A program made the position numbers and the translations under genes. From Aplectana chamaeleonis (lineage: Eukaryota; Nematoda; Chromadorea; Rhabditida; Cosmocercidae), in assembly GCA_029168955.1 (NCBI GenBank), contig JAPDOI010000020.1:1148501-1212500 (forward strand): DNA of 64,000 nucleotides, given 5' to 3'. The first letter of the stretch is position 1. The number at the start of each line of letters is the position of its first letter. Shown here one piece after another: positions 1 to 11,330 of this stretch. The notes under the pieces are model-generated. The model ran no database searches and had not been told where the DNA came from. It saw nothing but the letters and a program-made list of their open reading frames with translations.

Positions 1-180
1 TGGGTTGTCACACGTCGTCGCTGCTCATTGCTTGCAGCTCACATTCGATAACCTATGGTTTCAGTCATTAAACTAATAATTTTTCAAACTACATAAAATC
101 ACAATAAGGCATCCCGCTATCCGGAATTCTCGCTCCTAAAAAATCCGGAAAGACAGTTTCAAAAATTACTTTCTATATGT

Positions 181-673
181 ACAATACCGCTGCTATCCAG
201 GGGTAAAAAACGGGCGAAAACGCCAAAGCGTCTTTCAACCGCAACTCGCTTCAAAGTGCTCCGTTTTGAATATTGAAATCGCCGAAATGTTCAGCGTGCC
301 CTGATCCAGTCAGTCATGTTAGAATATTCCGCAAAATTCGGGAGGAACATTATTTTCCAAGGAAAAATGCATTTTCATTTTGACAATGGTAGAGATCGCG
401 TAGGGTTGTTTTTCGCCGAACTTGTTCATTATCTTGTGAAATCATTATCATATTCATAACCAACTCCACCTTAAAGAAGCGGATAGTACATTGATAAATT
501 TCTTACTCATATTTTTTGTTGTTGGATAGATTGTGGCACGGTGATCATTTTCGTCTTTTCAAAACTGAAAACAGGGCACTTCAAAGCGAGTTGTGGTCGC
601 AAGACGCTTTAGTTGCCCACTTTGGCGATTTCTCCCATTTTTTACCCTTGAAGAGTGGCGGTATTGTAGCTGT
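181..673. repeat. Inverted-repeat element (MITE-like)
   Basis: Two roughly 100-bp arms are inverted copies of each other: 181-280 and 565-673, both containing CAATACCGC at the outer end and AACTCGCTT further in. The middle (about 285-560) is AT-rich with no coding signal. Autonomous family unknown. The remaining DNA from 1 to 515 holds no recognisable gene; the short plus-strand ORF at 516-785 lies in this repeat and the next and is not credible as a gene. Confidence 0.6.
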
Positions 674-732
674 CTCTTTGAGGCAGTGTACAGCCTGTCC
701 CCCAGAAAAAAGTCTAGGCAACAAAATCAAAC

Positions 733-885
733 AGGTCGCTTCGACCAGCTATAAAATAGTCCAGTCGCTCGGCGATCGCGACTGAAATTGCAAACTGTTC
801 CAACCAGTCGACACTGAGTGCAATATGTGTTGCCGCGATGGCTTTTTGGAACTGTTTGCAGTGCAGCGACCAGTCGAAGCGACCT
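733..885. repeat. Short MITE, TIR AGGTCGCTTCGAC
   Basis: The left end reads AGGTCGCTTCGACCAG and the right end is its inverted near-copy (868-885). It is about 150 bp long, with a GCGATCGCG palindrome near 772 and no coding capacity. A non-autonomous DNA transposon is the simplest reading. Confidence 0.55.
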
Positions 886-1416
886 GCCATGAATGAGCCT
901 TAAGACAAAATGAACAAAACCAATTGGCCACTCTGAGAGTTTTGGCAGCGAAATAGCCGGGAATTAGTTCACCAGGCTCCGCAGCGGCTCCTCGTGGGCT
1001 ATTTACCGGCTATTTCGCGGCTATGTCTCGGCTTCTCACGGAACGGACAAGAAGTAGCCGAGAAATAGCCGAGATAAAACCGAGAAATATTCAGATGTAA
1101 CAAAATTAAACAAGACGCAATCGTCGCCGGCTCCCCGAGCCACCATCTGGGGCCGCCAGCGGTTGGGCGGAGCATCCAGAGGCTGAACGAGGTCCATGTA
1201 CCTCAAACTTGGGTAATTGAACCGGCGGTGGTGCTGACATCTAAATCATGCCTCTGGAATGCTCCGTATATCTACCTGGAGAGCATGATTCCTCGGCTAT
1301 TTCGCGGTGAGCATTATTCGGCGGCTATTTTGCGGCGAGCATTAATTAGCGCCCATTTCTCGGCTATTTCGCGGCTATTTCGCGGCAAGCATTATTTGGC
1401 GGCTATTTAGAGGCTA

Positions 1417-3012
1417 CAGTGCGTTTCATTGTTTTTGAACAACCTACTTTTCAACTATATTATTCTCCAGCTTGAAGCTGGACATTTTTCACCAGCATGA
1501 GCGTATTCAGGGTGTCGAAAAACCCATATATACATGTCATCAGAGTATTACCTCTTTGAGAACTTTTTTTTATAAAAATTTATAACAAATTTGTCGATTT
1601 TCGACCGTTTCATTGTTTATGAACATTCAAGTTTCGGAACAATTTATTCTTCAGGCATAATAACTACGCACTGATTAGTAGTCTACAGGAGCTCCATGTT
1701 TCATGGCTACTTCAGAAAGCCGAGCTGGCATGCTCTTCGCTAGGTTACGCAGTACCACGGCGTCGATTTCACTCCATGCTTCGAGAATCGCAGTTCTGAG
1801 CTCATCAATTGAGTGAAATCGCCTGCGATTGGCGTACACTTTGCGCACGATGATCCCCCTCAGGTTCTCCATGAGATTTAAGTCAGGGCTACATGCTGGC
1901 CAGTCCACAACTTTGATTCTGTGCTCACGAAGCCAATATGAAGTCGCTCTGCTACGGTGCACGCTTGCGTTATCCTGTCGAAAAATGAAGTTTCTCCGTC
2001 TGCGACCTCCCAAAAACGGCAGAAGGTGATGCTCCAACATTTCTGAGTCCATGCGACAGGATACAAAGGCAAGGTCGAGCGTATTTTCGCAACTAAATGC
2101 TCCCCCCCCCACACCATCAAAGAGCCACCGCCGAAGTTCCGCCTACTGAAGTACAAGGGCTCCTTCCTTAGGTCACCTCACACCATCAGGGTCATTCAAG
2201 TTGAACTTGTTTTCGTCTGAGAAGACCACCTAAACACCAGAAATCAACTTCTCGTTAACATAAACTGAGCTGACCTTTACTCTATCTACGGCCTCACCTT
2301 ATCCCAATCGGGCGCAATGTTCTCTCGCGCGAATAGAAGACAAGCGGTCCTGTGGGAACTGGTGAGGTGTGGAGCCTTCTGCATTCTCTCTCCCACAACG
2401 TTTCCGTTTCGTTTAAAAGCCCTCCAGACGGTAGACATCGATACAGGCAATCTCAATCCTGCGCGGAGTTGATTTACACTAGCCGTGTTGTTGGATAATC
2501 GCTCGCAAATCTGGCGTTCGTTCCTTCGGGAGAGCTTCAGCACACGTCCCCAAGATGAATTGCGTTCGTAGGCGTCTTCATCTCTCAAATAAGTGTATAC
2601 GACGCCAGGGCTTCTTTCAGTTTGGGCAGCGATATGACGTTGCCCCAAGCCGGCATCTTTGAGGGCTCTGATCTGAGCTTTCTCCACAGTAGAGAGTCGA
2701 CAGCCGCGCGCCATATTGAGACAAGAAATACCTCGTCATTCTCGACCCACCTATATAGGTAGGTTGAAACGGGGAATTGTTTTAAACATTGTTAGTAGGG
2801 AGTGTTCATAAACAATGAAACGATCGAAAATTGAAAAATTTTTTATAAATTTTTGTAAAAAAACGTTATCAAAGAGGTGAAATTCTGATGACATGTATAT
2901 ATAGGTTTTTTGACACCCTGAATACGCTTATGTTAGTGAAAAATGCCCAGCGTCAAGTTGAAGAATATTATAGTAGAAAAGTAGGTTGTTCATAAACAAT
3001 GAAACGCACTGT
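1417..3012 (-). mobile_element. Tc1-like transposon copy 1
   Basis: A 1.6 kb element with long inverted ends starting CAGTGCGTTTCATTG and flanked by TA on both sides (1415-1416 and 3013-3014), the Tc1/mariner target duplication. Each end holds two copies of TTTCATTGTTTATGAAC about 185 bp apart (near 1424 and 1608; near 2802 and 2988), the IR/DR layout known from some Tc1-like elements. It carries a damaged minus-strand transposase. A second copy of the family lies at 23273-24882. Confidence 0.93.
1675..2714 (-). pseudogene. Tc1-like transposase, broken
   Basis: Minus strand, start codon at 2714 (MARGCRLSTVEKAQIRALKD). The first block (2714 to about 2286) is the helix-turn-helix DNA-binding half. 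A short intron of about 69 bp with GTGAGG donor and GTTTAG acceptor probably follows WDK, because the next exon then reads VVFSDE with the first catalytic Asp. The catalytic half (to 1675) is damaged: frames change near 2110-2180, and the usual NLWG after the catalytic Glu reads NLRG. The second Asp (RQDN) and the C-terminal region to 1675 are open. Copy 2 is broken at different places. Confidence 0.88.
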
Positions 3013-3069
3013 ATTACGCGGCAAGCGGGCATTTCACGGCTATTTCTCGACCAAAGCTCTCAGAGCAGC

Positions 3070-4080
3070 TTGATCAACTCACAAGGATTTCGATAGATTT
3101 AGAGGGCAAAGGGAATAGAAGACTTGCTAAACTAGTGGATTAATGCCATGCTAACGTACTGCTATTACCATAGTATATACCAAACAATTACAAGATGTCT
3201 CCACATACTCTACATAAATACTGTATACTCTAGCGTTTCGAATTTTCTATGGAATGACTTAGAGGCATCAACCCTCACAACAGAATTCTACAAAAAATTT
3301 CCTCGTCCACTATCATTATGTTGCGAATTATCGAGTTTTCTCAATCAGTTCTTGCTTTTTCCTCGAATTTTTTTTAAAAGATATCTGTTTGTTGATAGGT
3401 GTCGTTTTGGATGCGTCTGTCTTCTGAGGATATACAAGAGGGTATAGGCAACTATTTTTGTCCAGCATCACCTCTACTTTTAAAAAGAGAATTTCAGGTG
3501 TAGAATGAAAGACAAAAGAACGACATCCGAAAAAATTGCTAGAAGTAATGGGAAAGTCAATATTGTAAAACGATATGTTATTTTCTATGTTGTCTTCCGT
3601 CTGATTTACTCTGAAGTTTTTGGTTAACCACGAGGCCCGTGAACTATTCTGATGCCTCCTAAAACCTAAAAATTAGCGTGTTGGCGTAGGAATTGAATGC
3701 ACACGGAACACATATATCACAGGAATTTACCGTGGCAAGTAAGTTTGTAATAAATTTCGTTTCACGGTAAATATTTGAGTAATATTTTCCAGGTAGGTAA
3801 GAGTAAGGCAAGATTCACAAGACATTTCAATCATGAACACGGCCCCTAACAAGCTTTGATCCACGGGGAAATCAGTATACCAGTATGCGATGCTTCAGAT
3901 TTGTTCCTCCTGAGCGCAATTCCTATTCCGGAATCAGTGTTGAAACTGATTTTGCTTCCGCGTGAGGGGGAGGGTGGATTTAGGCAGTCTATGCCCTCCC
4001 GACCAACATACATATATAACCCAAAAATGATAAGGTAAATCCAGCTCAGTAATCAACTCGGTAATTCTCCAACTTTACAG
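3070..4080. other. AT-rich stretch, no gene recognised
   Basis: About 1 kb upstream of the first visible lectin exon. Short ORFs (3148-3447, 3856-4038) lack similarity to anything I recognise and do not join in phase to the exon at 4081. The missing upstream exon of the lectin gene should be here or off the left edge of the window. Confidence 0.4.
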
Positions 4081-6952
4081 AATATGTTCAAGAACATGGC
4101 GAATCGGTCCCAATGCTTGGTCTCCTCGCTTCGAAAGGACCTTATCAATTCACAAATCGAGGCAAATCTCTGCGCGCTGGAGAAGTTCGAAAGGCGTTCT
4201 GCATAGGTAAGTCATGTTATGCAGCCTTCATGGTAATGGGCCGGGCACAAGTGATTGGAGTCGGACTTGATCTGCTGGATCACAGCGGATCACACGTCAC
4301 TTCTATATATTTATATTTATATGAAATACATCCGCGGATGCGGATGTGACAATCTTAATAAGAGGTTACCACATTGACAAAAGAAAACTGAGAGAACTGG
4401 AGTGCATCAGGGTGTAGACCCACCACGCAACTGTATGAAACTTGCGCTCAATTTCATTGGTGAACATAGAATTTTGGTACCAGTGGTGGCTCCAACCGAT
4501 AGTATGGACCGCAATTCGTAGATAGTTACCCTTTAACCGCTCGCACCTCAACATACCACAGTCACATTAAGTAAGCAGCTACTCCCATCAGGAGCAACCG
4601 AGTAGCAGTGAGGCGGCGGCACCAAAAAGCGGGTGGCCCAAACAGAGCTACCCCTATGAGTAGTAAACCCAAGATTCTCTCCAGTAACCTGCCCCTAGCC
4701 TGTTTCAGACGCCTTCACCCCTCAACTGTTTCAGACACCCTTAGGCGTCGTTTATAGTTCTCACGGCAAGCGCGGGACGCGCATTACGAGCGGTGGTTTA
4801 TGAAATTTTCTTACGGGCGGCACGCTCGGGACGCGCGGTAAAAACTTTCATAGTCCACCAGCGCCGCCATGGCGGCGCCGCCCAAGCCACTGTGGGGGTT
4901 TTACCGCTTCAATTAATACTTGCTTCTCGATTTGAGTCCTCTCCAACTTAGATAATTCTGGAACTATCCTGCGCTACCGCATACGCAAATGCAAGCCAGG
5001 AATTGCTGTGCATGCCACAGTAAAGGCCCGACTTTCACCCGCACCGCCGTGGCGGTGCCGCCGGAGACTTCATACTGGCTTCCCGCTCGTCCCGCGCGTC
5101 CCGCGCGGTGAAAAGTTTCATGCTTCACCGCTCGTCCCGCACGTCACGCGCGTGCAGCGGTTGCGGTGAGGTCTATGGATGATGACTAAGGCGTCTTCCA
5201 GAGTTCGATCGCCGCGCGAGTGTGATCCCAATGGCACGTGTTGAATACGGATCGACGTGCGAAGCGATCTCGATCGATGCTAATGGTTATCATCCCATTG
5301 CGGCGCACGGCGATCGAACTCTGAAAGAGGCCTTAGCCAAAATCATCCCACTGTCCTGGACCAACCCAAGGCCCCATCATTGTCAGCCGAAGGCGGTATT
5401 GGCCCATCCTCTTAAGTCCCTAGTGATCATGTGCCGTCATGCGCTGCTTTAGTGTGTCGGCTACATGCCAACCGACTATGCATGAATACTCCAGCGCACT
5501 GCGGATGGCTCAGTCCTACCATAACAAGGGATTTTTCACCTCAGGAATCAGTGCGTTACATACATATTGACCGGTTGGGCTACAGCTGGATCAGAACGGA
5601 CCAGGCGGGCTCAGTTCGGTCACATAGGGAGTTCTTTTTTTGAAACCTGACTGAGCAATGCATTACATGCGTGTCGACCAGGACGGCCACGGACGGCACT
5701 AGCGTGCTCCGTTCGGCTACAAGGTGTGAATTTTTTGACACCCGATTTGCATGATGTGGATGCTTATCGAACGAGCTGGCTACAGCTGATCGGCCGACGA
5801 TGACGGGGCCTGAAACAAATTTCGTAATGATGCTCACTTTCCTTCAAGTTGCCACCCGGACCACGGCATCCACATGACAGACGCTGACATGAACTCCCCT
5901 TAAGGGGTCGTTTATACTCCCTCCGCCGAGCGGCGCGGCAGAGTGCATTCCTGTAATATCGATCACGCGGCTTGGCACGATCGATATTGAAGGATTGCGT
6001 TTTGCCGCGCCACTCGGCGGCGGAAGTAAAAATGACCCCTAAAACCGCGTTGTGCGCTACCCGCCGCATAATTCAGCATTAGGTGCGACTCTCATCATGA
6101 TTTTTTAGCAGCGCGTCCAGGTTCTGAATGACCCCTATGTGTCCCATTTATATTCAAAACAAATGTACCGATCATTAAAATGAGTTCAGCAAACTGCTTC
6201 TGTCCCACTAACTACATGCCGCTCCTTTCTCTGCCGGATATGGTTCCGAGTGGTGGTTGCTATCGAACCGTGCCGATGTCCTCCATTCAGGTTGGTTCGG
6301 CTGAGACGCAGGTTTGCCATGCTTTTAGCGCTTCCTCGTAAGCCTTTCACTCACTTGTTTACCCGGTCTTAGGCTCTCGCCGCGAAAAACTGCCGTCGCA
6401 ACCATCTAGCCATACTAGCAAAGGTGGAAAGTCAAAGGAAGGCCTTCTTCCTCAGTTCATGTGAGCAATCATCATCACCCAAAGAGTGATACATATTATG
6501 AGCAGTAGTAGGAGCTAAATGAGCATACTCGAATTCAGTACTACCACCGATGACTAAATTCTGGATCGGACTGAAGCGAGTTGAGGATATTTACAGATGG
6601 CCTGACGGTGACCAGGTTGGTTGAATATTTCACTGTGAGTCTTCTCCGTTAGATGCAGCTCTCATGACTATTCCAGCTCCATCCTTCTGACTATCAGCCG
6701 TGGGCTCCTGGATATCCGAATCATTCCATGGGCGACTGTGCTTATATGCAGACTGAAGGATCAAGGTATGCATGTACGAGCGCAATGAAGCTGTCCGACT
6801 TCTTCAACTAGCCACTGTGTCTAGAAGTTTTGCATTGATCCGATTGAAATTTCAGCGTGGCGTGGTTCAATGGAAACTGCTACGATGATTGGAACTATAT
6901 CTGCCAGAGCATCCCTTGCAGTACTGATAAGTATTGCCCTACCAGGAATTGA
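4081..6952 (+). CDS. C-type lectin (probably vWA + CTLD type), 3' six exons
   Basis: Exons, all joining in phase: 4081-4206, 6190-6290, 6373-6460, 6539-6615, 6677-6765, 6856-6952 (TGA). Acceptors end in CAG or TAG; donors include GTAAGT and GTGAGC. About 192 residues are visible. The C-type lectin domain begins at NCFCP, then GGCYR (exon 2), NCRRNHLAIL (exon 3), FWIGLKR (exon 4), WAPGYPN and DCAYM (exon 5), and WNYICQ (exon 6), giving the expected disulfide cysteines and the WIGL core. A Pro in the EPN/QPN-like site reads GYPN, so calcium-dependent sugar binding is uncertain. Exon 1 here (YVQEHGES...FTNRG...) resembles the end of the vWA domain that precedes the lectin domain in many C. elegans clec proteins; that is inference from family knowledge. 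The acceptor at 4080 shows that at least one upstream exon exists; none was found in 3070-4080. The 2 kb first intron holds MITEs. Confidence 0.88.
4745..5165. repeat. GC-rich inverted repeat
   Basis: Two GC-rich blocks, 4785-4890 and 5035-5165, are degenerate inverted copies built from GGGACGCGCGG and GCGCCGCC words, with a TTCATA..CCACC segment in each. It lies in the first lectin intron. MITE-like; no TSD could be fixed. Confidence 0.45.
5187..5336. repeat. MITE, TIR TAAGGCGTCTTCCAGAGTTC
   Basis: A 150-bp element whose two ends (TAAGG..CAGAGTTCGATCGCCG at left and its inverted near-copy at right) match over about 30 bp. The interior contains GATCGACGTGCG and CGATCTCGATCG words that recur near 17890-17930. 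It lies in the lectin intron. Confidence 0.6.
5902..6042. repeat. MITE, TIR AGGGGTCGTTTATACTCC
   Basis: About 140 bp; the left end AGGGGTCGTTTATACTCCC and the right end (6003-6042) are inverted copies over about 40 bp, including GCCGAGCGGCGCGGCA. A GATCGATATT palindrome pair sits in the middle. It lies 147 bp before the second visible lectin exon, wholly inside the intron. Confidence 0.65.
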
Positions 6953-7137
6953 GGCGGATGTACATCTACAGGTTGGCTATTAAGTATGTTCCGCTTTTTG
7001 AGATGCTGATAGTAGTTGACTAACGCATAGGTTTTGAACAATATCACTATTCCACACCGGTGCGCTCGTGAAGTCTTATGGCATATTCAAGAGAGTAACA
7101 TACTTACCTAGTAGCAACCACGTATATTTTTCTCAAC

Positions 7138-7143
7138 AATAAA
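7138..7143 (+). terminator. Probable poly(A) signal of the lectin gene
   Basis: AATAAA lies 186 bp after the lectin stop codon, in AT-rich DNA and before the first TTAA MITE. The stretch 6953-7215 is read as 3' UTR and spacer. Confidence 0.55.
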
Positions 7144-7219
7144 GTGATTTTATTGCAACGTTTGCTGTATTGATGTTTGTTTTGAAGGGTTCAAGCATAT
7201 GGAAGTCCGCCGAGTTTAA

Positions 7220-7678
7220 AGGCAGTGTCCGCTATAAAAGTCTTTTCTCTGTTTTTCCGCCTGTCTTGAAAACGATCCCATACTGATTTCAATGATGTCC
7301 CTGAAATCATACAAGACCCCCTGGAAACGGAGATATGACCCCTCGACATTCAGCAAGCGAAACATTGTGGATGAGTTGTCCGAGGCTTGTAACTCCCGTT
7401 TTTTGCAGTCGATGTGTGCGAGCTGACCTGAGAAAAGAGAGAAGAATGAAGGGAAGAACAATTCTTTTGATCGGAAACCATCGCTCATTTAACCGCGAAT
7501 TCAGGGGAACTGTTATAGGACGTGGGCGGAGTGGCCCAATGGGTTGACTGGCCCTCAAGGTTTTCACCCACCTACCGGCCGTTTTTCGTCGCACTCCCGT
7601 TCTCAATATTATTAGAGGGACCCAAAGCTTACATTTCAGCCAAAAGTACGTGCAACCTGTTATTCGTGAACACTGCCC
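7220..7678. mobile_element. TTAA-flanked MITE, copy 1
   Basis: The ends are AGGCAGTGTCC and the inverted GAACACTGCCC, with TTAA on both sides (7216-7219, 7679-7682). The TTAA target suggests a piggyBac-type transposase acting in trans; no transposase is present. The interior shares blocks (for example GACGAGTTGTCCGAGGC-like and CAGCTGACCTGAGTAAAGAG-like words) with the other copies in the window. Confidence 0.75.
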
Positions 7679-7857
7679 TTAAGCCCGATTATAGAGCGCC
7701 CTGACGCATTTAGAAGATTGGGCTGATTTGGTACTGCTTGCGGTGCCGCTTCTGAGCGGGGAAGATGACGCAGTCTCTGGAATCTGTAAGGCGACAGGTC
7801 CATTGGTCATCCCACGGATTCCGAATTCGGACACGAGAACTATCCAAAATGCTTTAA

Positions 7858-8295
7858 AGGCAGTGTCCACGATAAATTTCGTTCTCGGTTTTTGGCCGGA
7901 AATCGAAAGTTTAGGGTCTCATTGGAGCTCTGAGGTCAGAAGAACGAATGAGAACGGGCACGAAAGAGCTCCATAGTGCTCCGAAGTCCGCTCGCGCTAG
8001 CCCTTCCGCACGCGATAGAGTTTTCCGAGGAACTGTTTGGTCCGCTTCTACATTAGTATTGGAGCGCGAGCGCGGCTCAGTTTCAGCATTGGAGCGCATT
8101 TGCGCACTCTGTCTACTTCAAACCCATGCCTGCGCAACTCATACACCGTTACAATGTGGCTCTCACGAAGAAGAGCTGATTTTGGATGTTTTGCAGGGTT
8201 TTTCATGATTCTTTCTTCACTGGTGATACAGTCAGACTCTAAACCTTCGTTTTCTGGTAGAAACTTGAAAGCGATTTTTATCGTGGACACTGCCT
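7858..8295. mobile_element. TTAA-flanked MITE, copy 2 (second subfamily)
   Basis: Near-perfect terminal inverted repeats AGGCAGTGTCCACGATAAA, flanked by TTAA at 7854-7857 and 8296-8299. The interior differs from copy 1 but matches the element at 33744-34177, so there are at least two subfamilies sharing ends. Confidence 0.85.
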
Positions 8296-8477
8296 TTAAT
8301 CAAGACAGCCACAACAGTGGCCGGGGGTCATGTGATGTGACAGTGAAGTGTAGCAGTCGTCTAGCTTCTACTTCTGCCGTGATCGGAGCGAGAGCGCCAA
8401 TATGCTTGTGACTTTTATATAAAAATTGTTGACACATTCGATATCAAAATGCTCCAGGGGAGTTTCCAAAGATAAAA

Positions 8478-9112
8478 TGTAGTATTGGGTTGGAGAATAG
8501 GTCCGTTCGGTTTTTTAAGGAGCTTTGTTTGAGCAAAAAACAATAACCATAACAATAAATTAATCAACTATGTATTCGCCGTTACTGCTGACGACCTCCT
8601 CCTGCCTCTGAAATAATTTGTTGATGCCGTTCCGCCGAAAATCGCCCGGTCTTGTGTCGAAGAATGTAACACCCCTCATTTGCTCCGATACGGAGCGGAA
8701 AAGGTGATAATCGGTTGGCTCAAGGTACGGAGAGCACAGTGGATTCTGAAGAAGTTCCCGTTCGCGCTTTTGGAGAGCGACTCTGACGACTTGTTCAACA
8801 TGGAGTCTGGCTTTTCAGTCGAGTAGCCTCAATTAAGCGGCGTAGTTGGGCGATGTAGAGCTCCTTGTTGACCGTTGCGTTCCTTTCAAGCATTTCCCAG
8901 TGTATCGTGCCTTCCCAGTAACACCGAACGCAGAACAGGGTCTTTTTCGGGTGGAAATCTTGCTTGACCCTGGGTTTCGGCTTGTCTCCTGGACGCACCC
9001 ACTCCTATATGTGCTTTATATTGACGTACAGACACCATTCCTCATCTCACGTGACCATTCGGTACAAAAAGCGCTGTTCATGACTGCGTGTTGCTCGATG
9101 GCGTGCGAGGTG
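8478..9112 (-). pseudogene. Mariner transposase remnant
   Basis: Minus-strand reading from about 8998 gives a mariner transposase block (KPRVKQDFHPKKTLFCV, then IHWEML and NKELYIAQLRRL). Below 8795, in a shifted frame, follow LCSPYLEPTDYHLFRS-like residues, which match the mariner motif around the third catalytic acid (SPDLSPTDYHFFRSL in family terms). The first catalytic region is absent, frames are broken, and the element ends near 8478 at a mariner-like terminal sequence. It abuts a TTAA MITE at 9113. Confidence 0.8.
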
Positions 9113-9116
9113 TTAA

Positions 9117-9430
9117 AGGCAGTATTCACGAAGAAAATCGTTTTTCTGCTTTTTCGCCTGTCTTTAAAACGACCTCATGCTGATTCCAATGATGTATCTG
9201 AACTTGTACAAGGCCTCCTGGTAACGGAGTTATGGTCCCTCAAAAATTCAGCTAGGGAAGCATTATGGACGAGTTGACCGAGACTTGTAACTTCGGTCTT
9301 TCGCAGCCCATGTATGCGAGCTGACCTGAGTAAAGAGATAAGTTGAGAATCAAAGGAAAAACTCAGCTACTGATCGGGAACCATCGCTCATCTCTCACGA
9401 TCTCGAACTTTCATCTGTTCACGTTGTTCC
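9117..9430. mobile_element. TTAA MITE, truncated copy 3
   Basis: Starts after TTAA with AGGCAGTATTCACGA and follows the family interior, but stops after the GTTCACGTTGTTCC segment, where the next copy begins with its own TTAA. The right half is missing. Confidence 0.7.
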
Positions 9431-9434
9431 TTAA

Positions 9435-9922
9435 AGGCAGTGTTCACGATAAAAAAAATGGTGTTTCAGTTCCTACTAAGAATGGGTTTTGGAGGGGCAC
9501 ACTGGAACTTTAATGTCAAAAGAACGCATAAAAACGAGCCAGGAAGAGCCCCAAAGGAGCCCGAATTTGCCACTTTGAGCGCAAGGCAAACAACAAAAAA
9601 GCAGTGCCCGTCCTGCCACGTGAGCAAATGAAAACTCGAGATCGTGAGATGAGCGATGGTTCCGATCAATAGCCACGTTCTTCCCTTCATTCTCAACTTC
9701 TCTCTCTATTCAGGTCATCTAGCATGCATCGGCTGCGAAAGACCGAACTTACATGCCTCGGACAACTCGTCCATCATGCCTCCCTAGCTAAATTTTTGAG
9801 GGACCATAACTCCGTTCCCAGAAGGTCTTGTACAGTTCCATAGACAACATTGGCATCAGCATGGGACCGTTTCCAAAATAGGCGAAAAAACAGAAAAACG
9901 ATTTTGATCGTGAACACTGCCT
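9435..9922. mobile_element. TTAA MITE, copy 4
   Basis: The left end is AGGCAGTGTTCACGATAAA after TTAA at 9431-9434; the right end GATCGTGAACACTGCCT runs to 9922, where the flank has decayed to ATAA. The interior is an inverted match to copy 3, so copies 3 and 4 together can fold into a hairpin. Confidence 0.75.
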
Positions 9923-9929
9923 ATAAGCA

Positions 9930-10620
9930 GCAATTTGAAGGGTATTTCATTTCCAAGCCTGAAAAATGGGGAAAAATATAATCACACGAAAAAACCAAAT
10001 ACACATTTTGCAGAGCAGCAAAAGCACTTTCTAATGAATACAAAGACTTTGCTGAACGAACAGAAAACTATTTAAATAAAGCTCTAAAAACCAAACGAAC
10101 TTTTTCCCCAATCTAGTATATGCATATGCCAAATAGGGGGAAAACGTCGAAAAATCATGCATCGTCACCAGCCCCATTCAAACAAAAAAGTCATCGGATG
10201 GCCATCATAACCCACAATTTTCCGGTGAGTTTCGTTTTGAGATTTTATGCCCTCACTAAAAGGCTTTTTTCATGCTGATTCCGAACCCGACTTCGTTTTC
10301 CGGAATAGATCGCTTCGAAGCGGTTGGTCAAAAACGACGCCAGACGGCCCGCTTTGGCTCTCTAGCGCTTCCAATGGACCAATGATACAAGAAGTCACTG
10401 TACTGCCTCTTCGAGAACTACGATTGTTGAGGTAAGCTATGTATATGTCCCAGGAAACTACAGACACTCAGAGACGCAGACTGCTCGGACATACACCGAT
10501 TCGAATAGCGCTTCTGCTTCTGTATGTTGGACCAATCAGCCCGAACCTACAGAAGAGACCTATTTTTAGTGTCCGTTCAGACTCCACGCTGCCCTCTCCG
10601 ACAGCACGGCCCGCTGTGTA
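9930..10620. other. Non-coding spacer, nothing recognised
   Basis: A low-complexity AT-rich part (9960-10110) is followed by mixed sequence. Short ORFs around 10247-10467 overlap on both strands and have no recognisable domain. No promoter or RNA gene was identified. Confidence 0.35.
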
Positions 10621-10708
10621 GGTGTGTCGTATAAAGGGGTCTGCAGAGTTGCAGCGACCGACGAGTGGTCGCCGAGCGTCAACCTTGACGCGGCGACAAC
10701 AATGTTTT

Positions 10709-10990
10709 CGATCGCTAAGGGGTCTGCAGAGTTGCAGAGACCGGCGAGTGGACGCCGAGCGTCAGCCTTGGCGCGGCGACGAAAATGCTTCGAAACATTA
10801 TCGTCGCGGCGTCGGTTGCCGCTCGCTAGCAGTGATTTAGTGCCGACGCGGCGTCAATGCACTCTGAGGTGCCCCCTCGTCGCCATTCACGTCGCGTCGG
10901 TCGCTATCGTCGCCGAATGTAACCGATATTGCATCACCCAGTGATGTTCGTCGCTGCGAGCAACGCCGCAACTTCAACTCTGCTGACCCC
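10709..10990. repeat. GC-rich MITE, TIR AAGGGGTCTGCAGAGTTG
   Basis: The ends AAGGGGTCTGCAGAGTTG and the inverted CAACTCTGCTGACCCCTT bracket a CG-rich interior with GCGGCGAC and CGTCGCGGCG words. A partial copy precedes it at about 10635-10708 and another near-full copy lies at 13727-13956. The overlapping ORFs here (10622-11424) are products of this CG-rich repeat, not genes. Confidence 0.65.
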
Positions 10991-11185
10991 TTTATCGTCG
11001 CGGCGTTGGTATCCGCTAGCTGGTGGGGACGCGTGGCCGTCGCGGCGTCAAAACACTCTGCGGTGCGCCCTCGTCGCCCTTCACGCCGCGTCGGTCGCTA
11101 TCGTCGTCGAAAGCAATCGATATGGCATCACTCAGCGCTGTTCGTCGCTGCGAGCAACGCCGCGACTTGAACTCTGCAGGCTCCT

Positions 11186-11330
11186 CAAGGCCGGGATCAT
11201 ACTTCCAGCGGCTAGCAACGCGACGCAATGTTTACCCTCTAAATCGACAGGAAATCGATGTGCCTGGCATGTGCTGTCGCCGTCGCTGGTTGTGGGAGGT
11301 ATCATCCCGAGCTGAGTTTTCGCGACTTCC
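11186..11330. repeat. MITE with GGCCGGGATCATACT-type ends, copy 1
   Basis: The left end AAGGCCGGGATCATACTTCC and an inverted, decayed right end around 11300-11325. Inside are CGACGCAATGTTTACC and two ATCGATRTG-type words. Sister copies are at 37438-37569 and 42780-42925. Confidence 0.55.

Larger units (their letters stand above)
931..3065. mobile_element. GGCTATTT-rich non-autonomous element split by a Tc1 insertion
   Basis: The ends are CTCTGAGAGTTTTGG at 931 and its inverted partner CCAAAGCTCTCAGAG ending at 3065. The 5' part (945-1410) and the short 3' remainder (3013-3060) carry many copies of a GGCTATTTCGCGGC-like word in both orientations. The element is about 540 bp when the Tc1-like insertion (1417-3012) is removed. 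Clustered motif copies near the ends resemble transposase-binding repeats, but that is inference. Confidence 0.55.

Noticed and set aside
4113..4349. ORF at 4113-4349 read as a separate small gene
   Set aside because: The coding signal ends at a GTAAGT donor at 4206 and the same frame joins in phase to the lectin exon at 6190, so this is an exon rather than an intronless gene.
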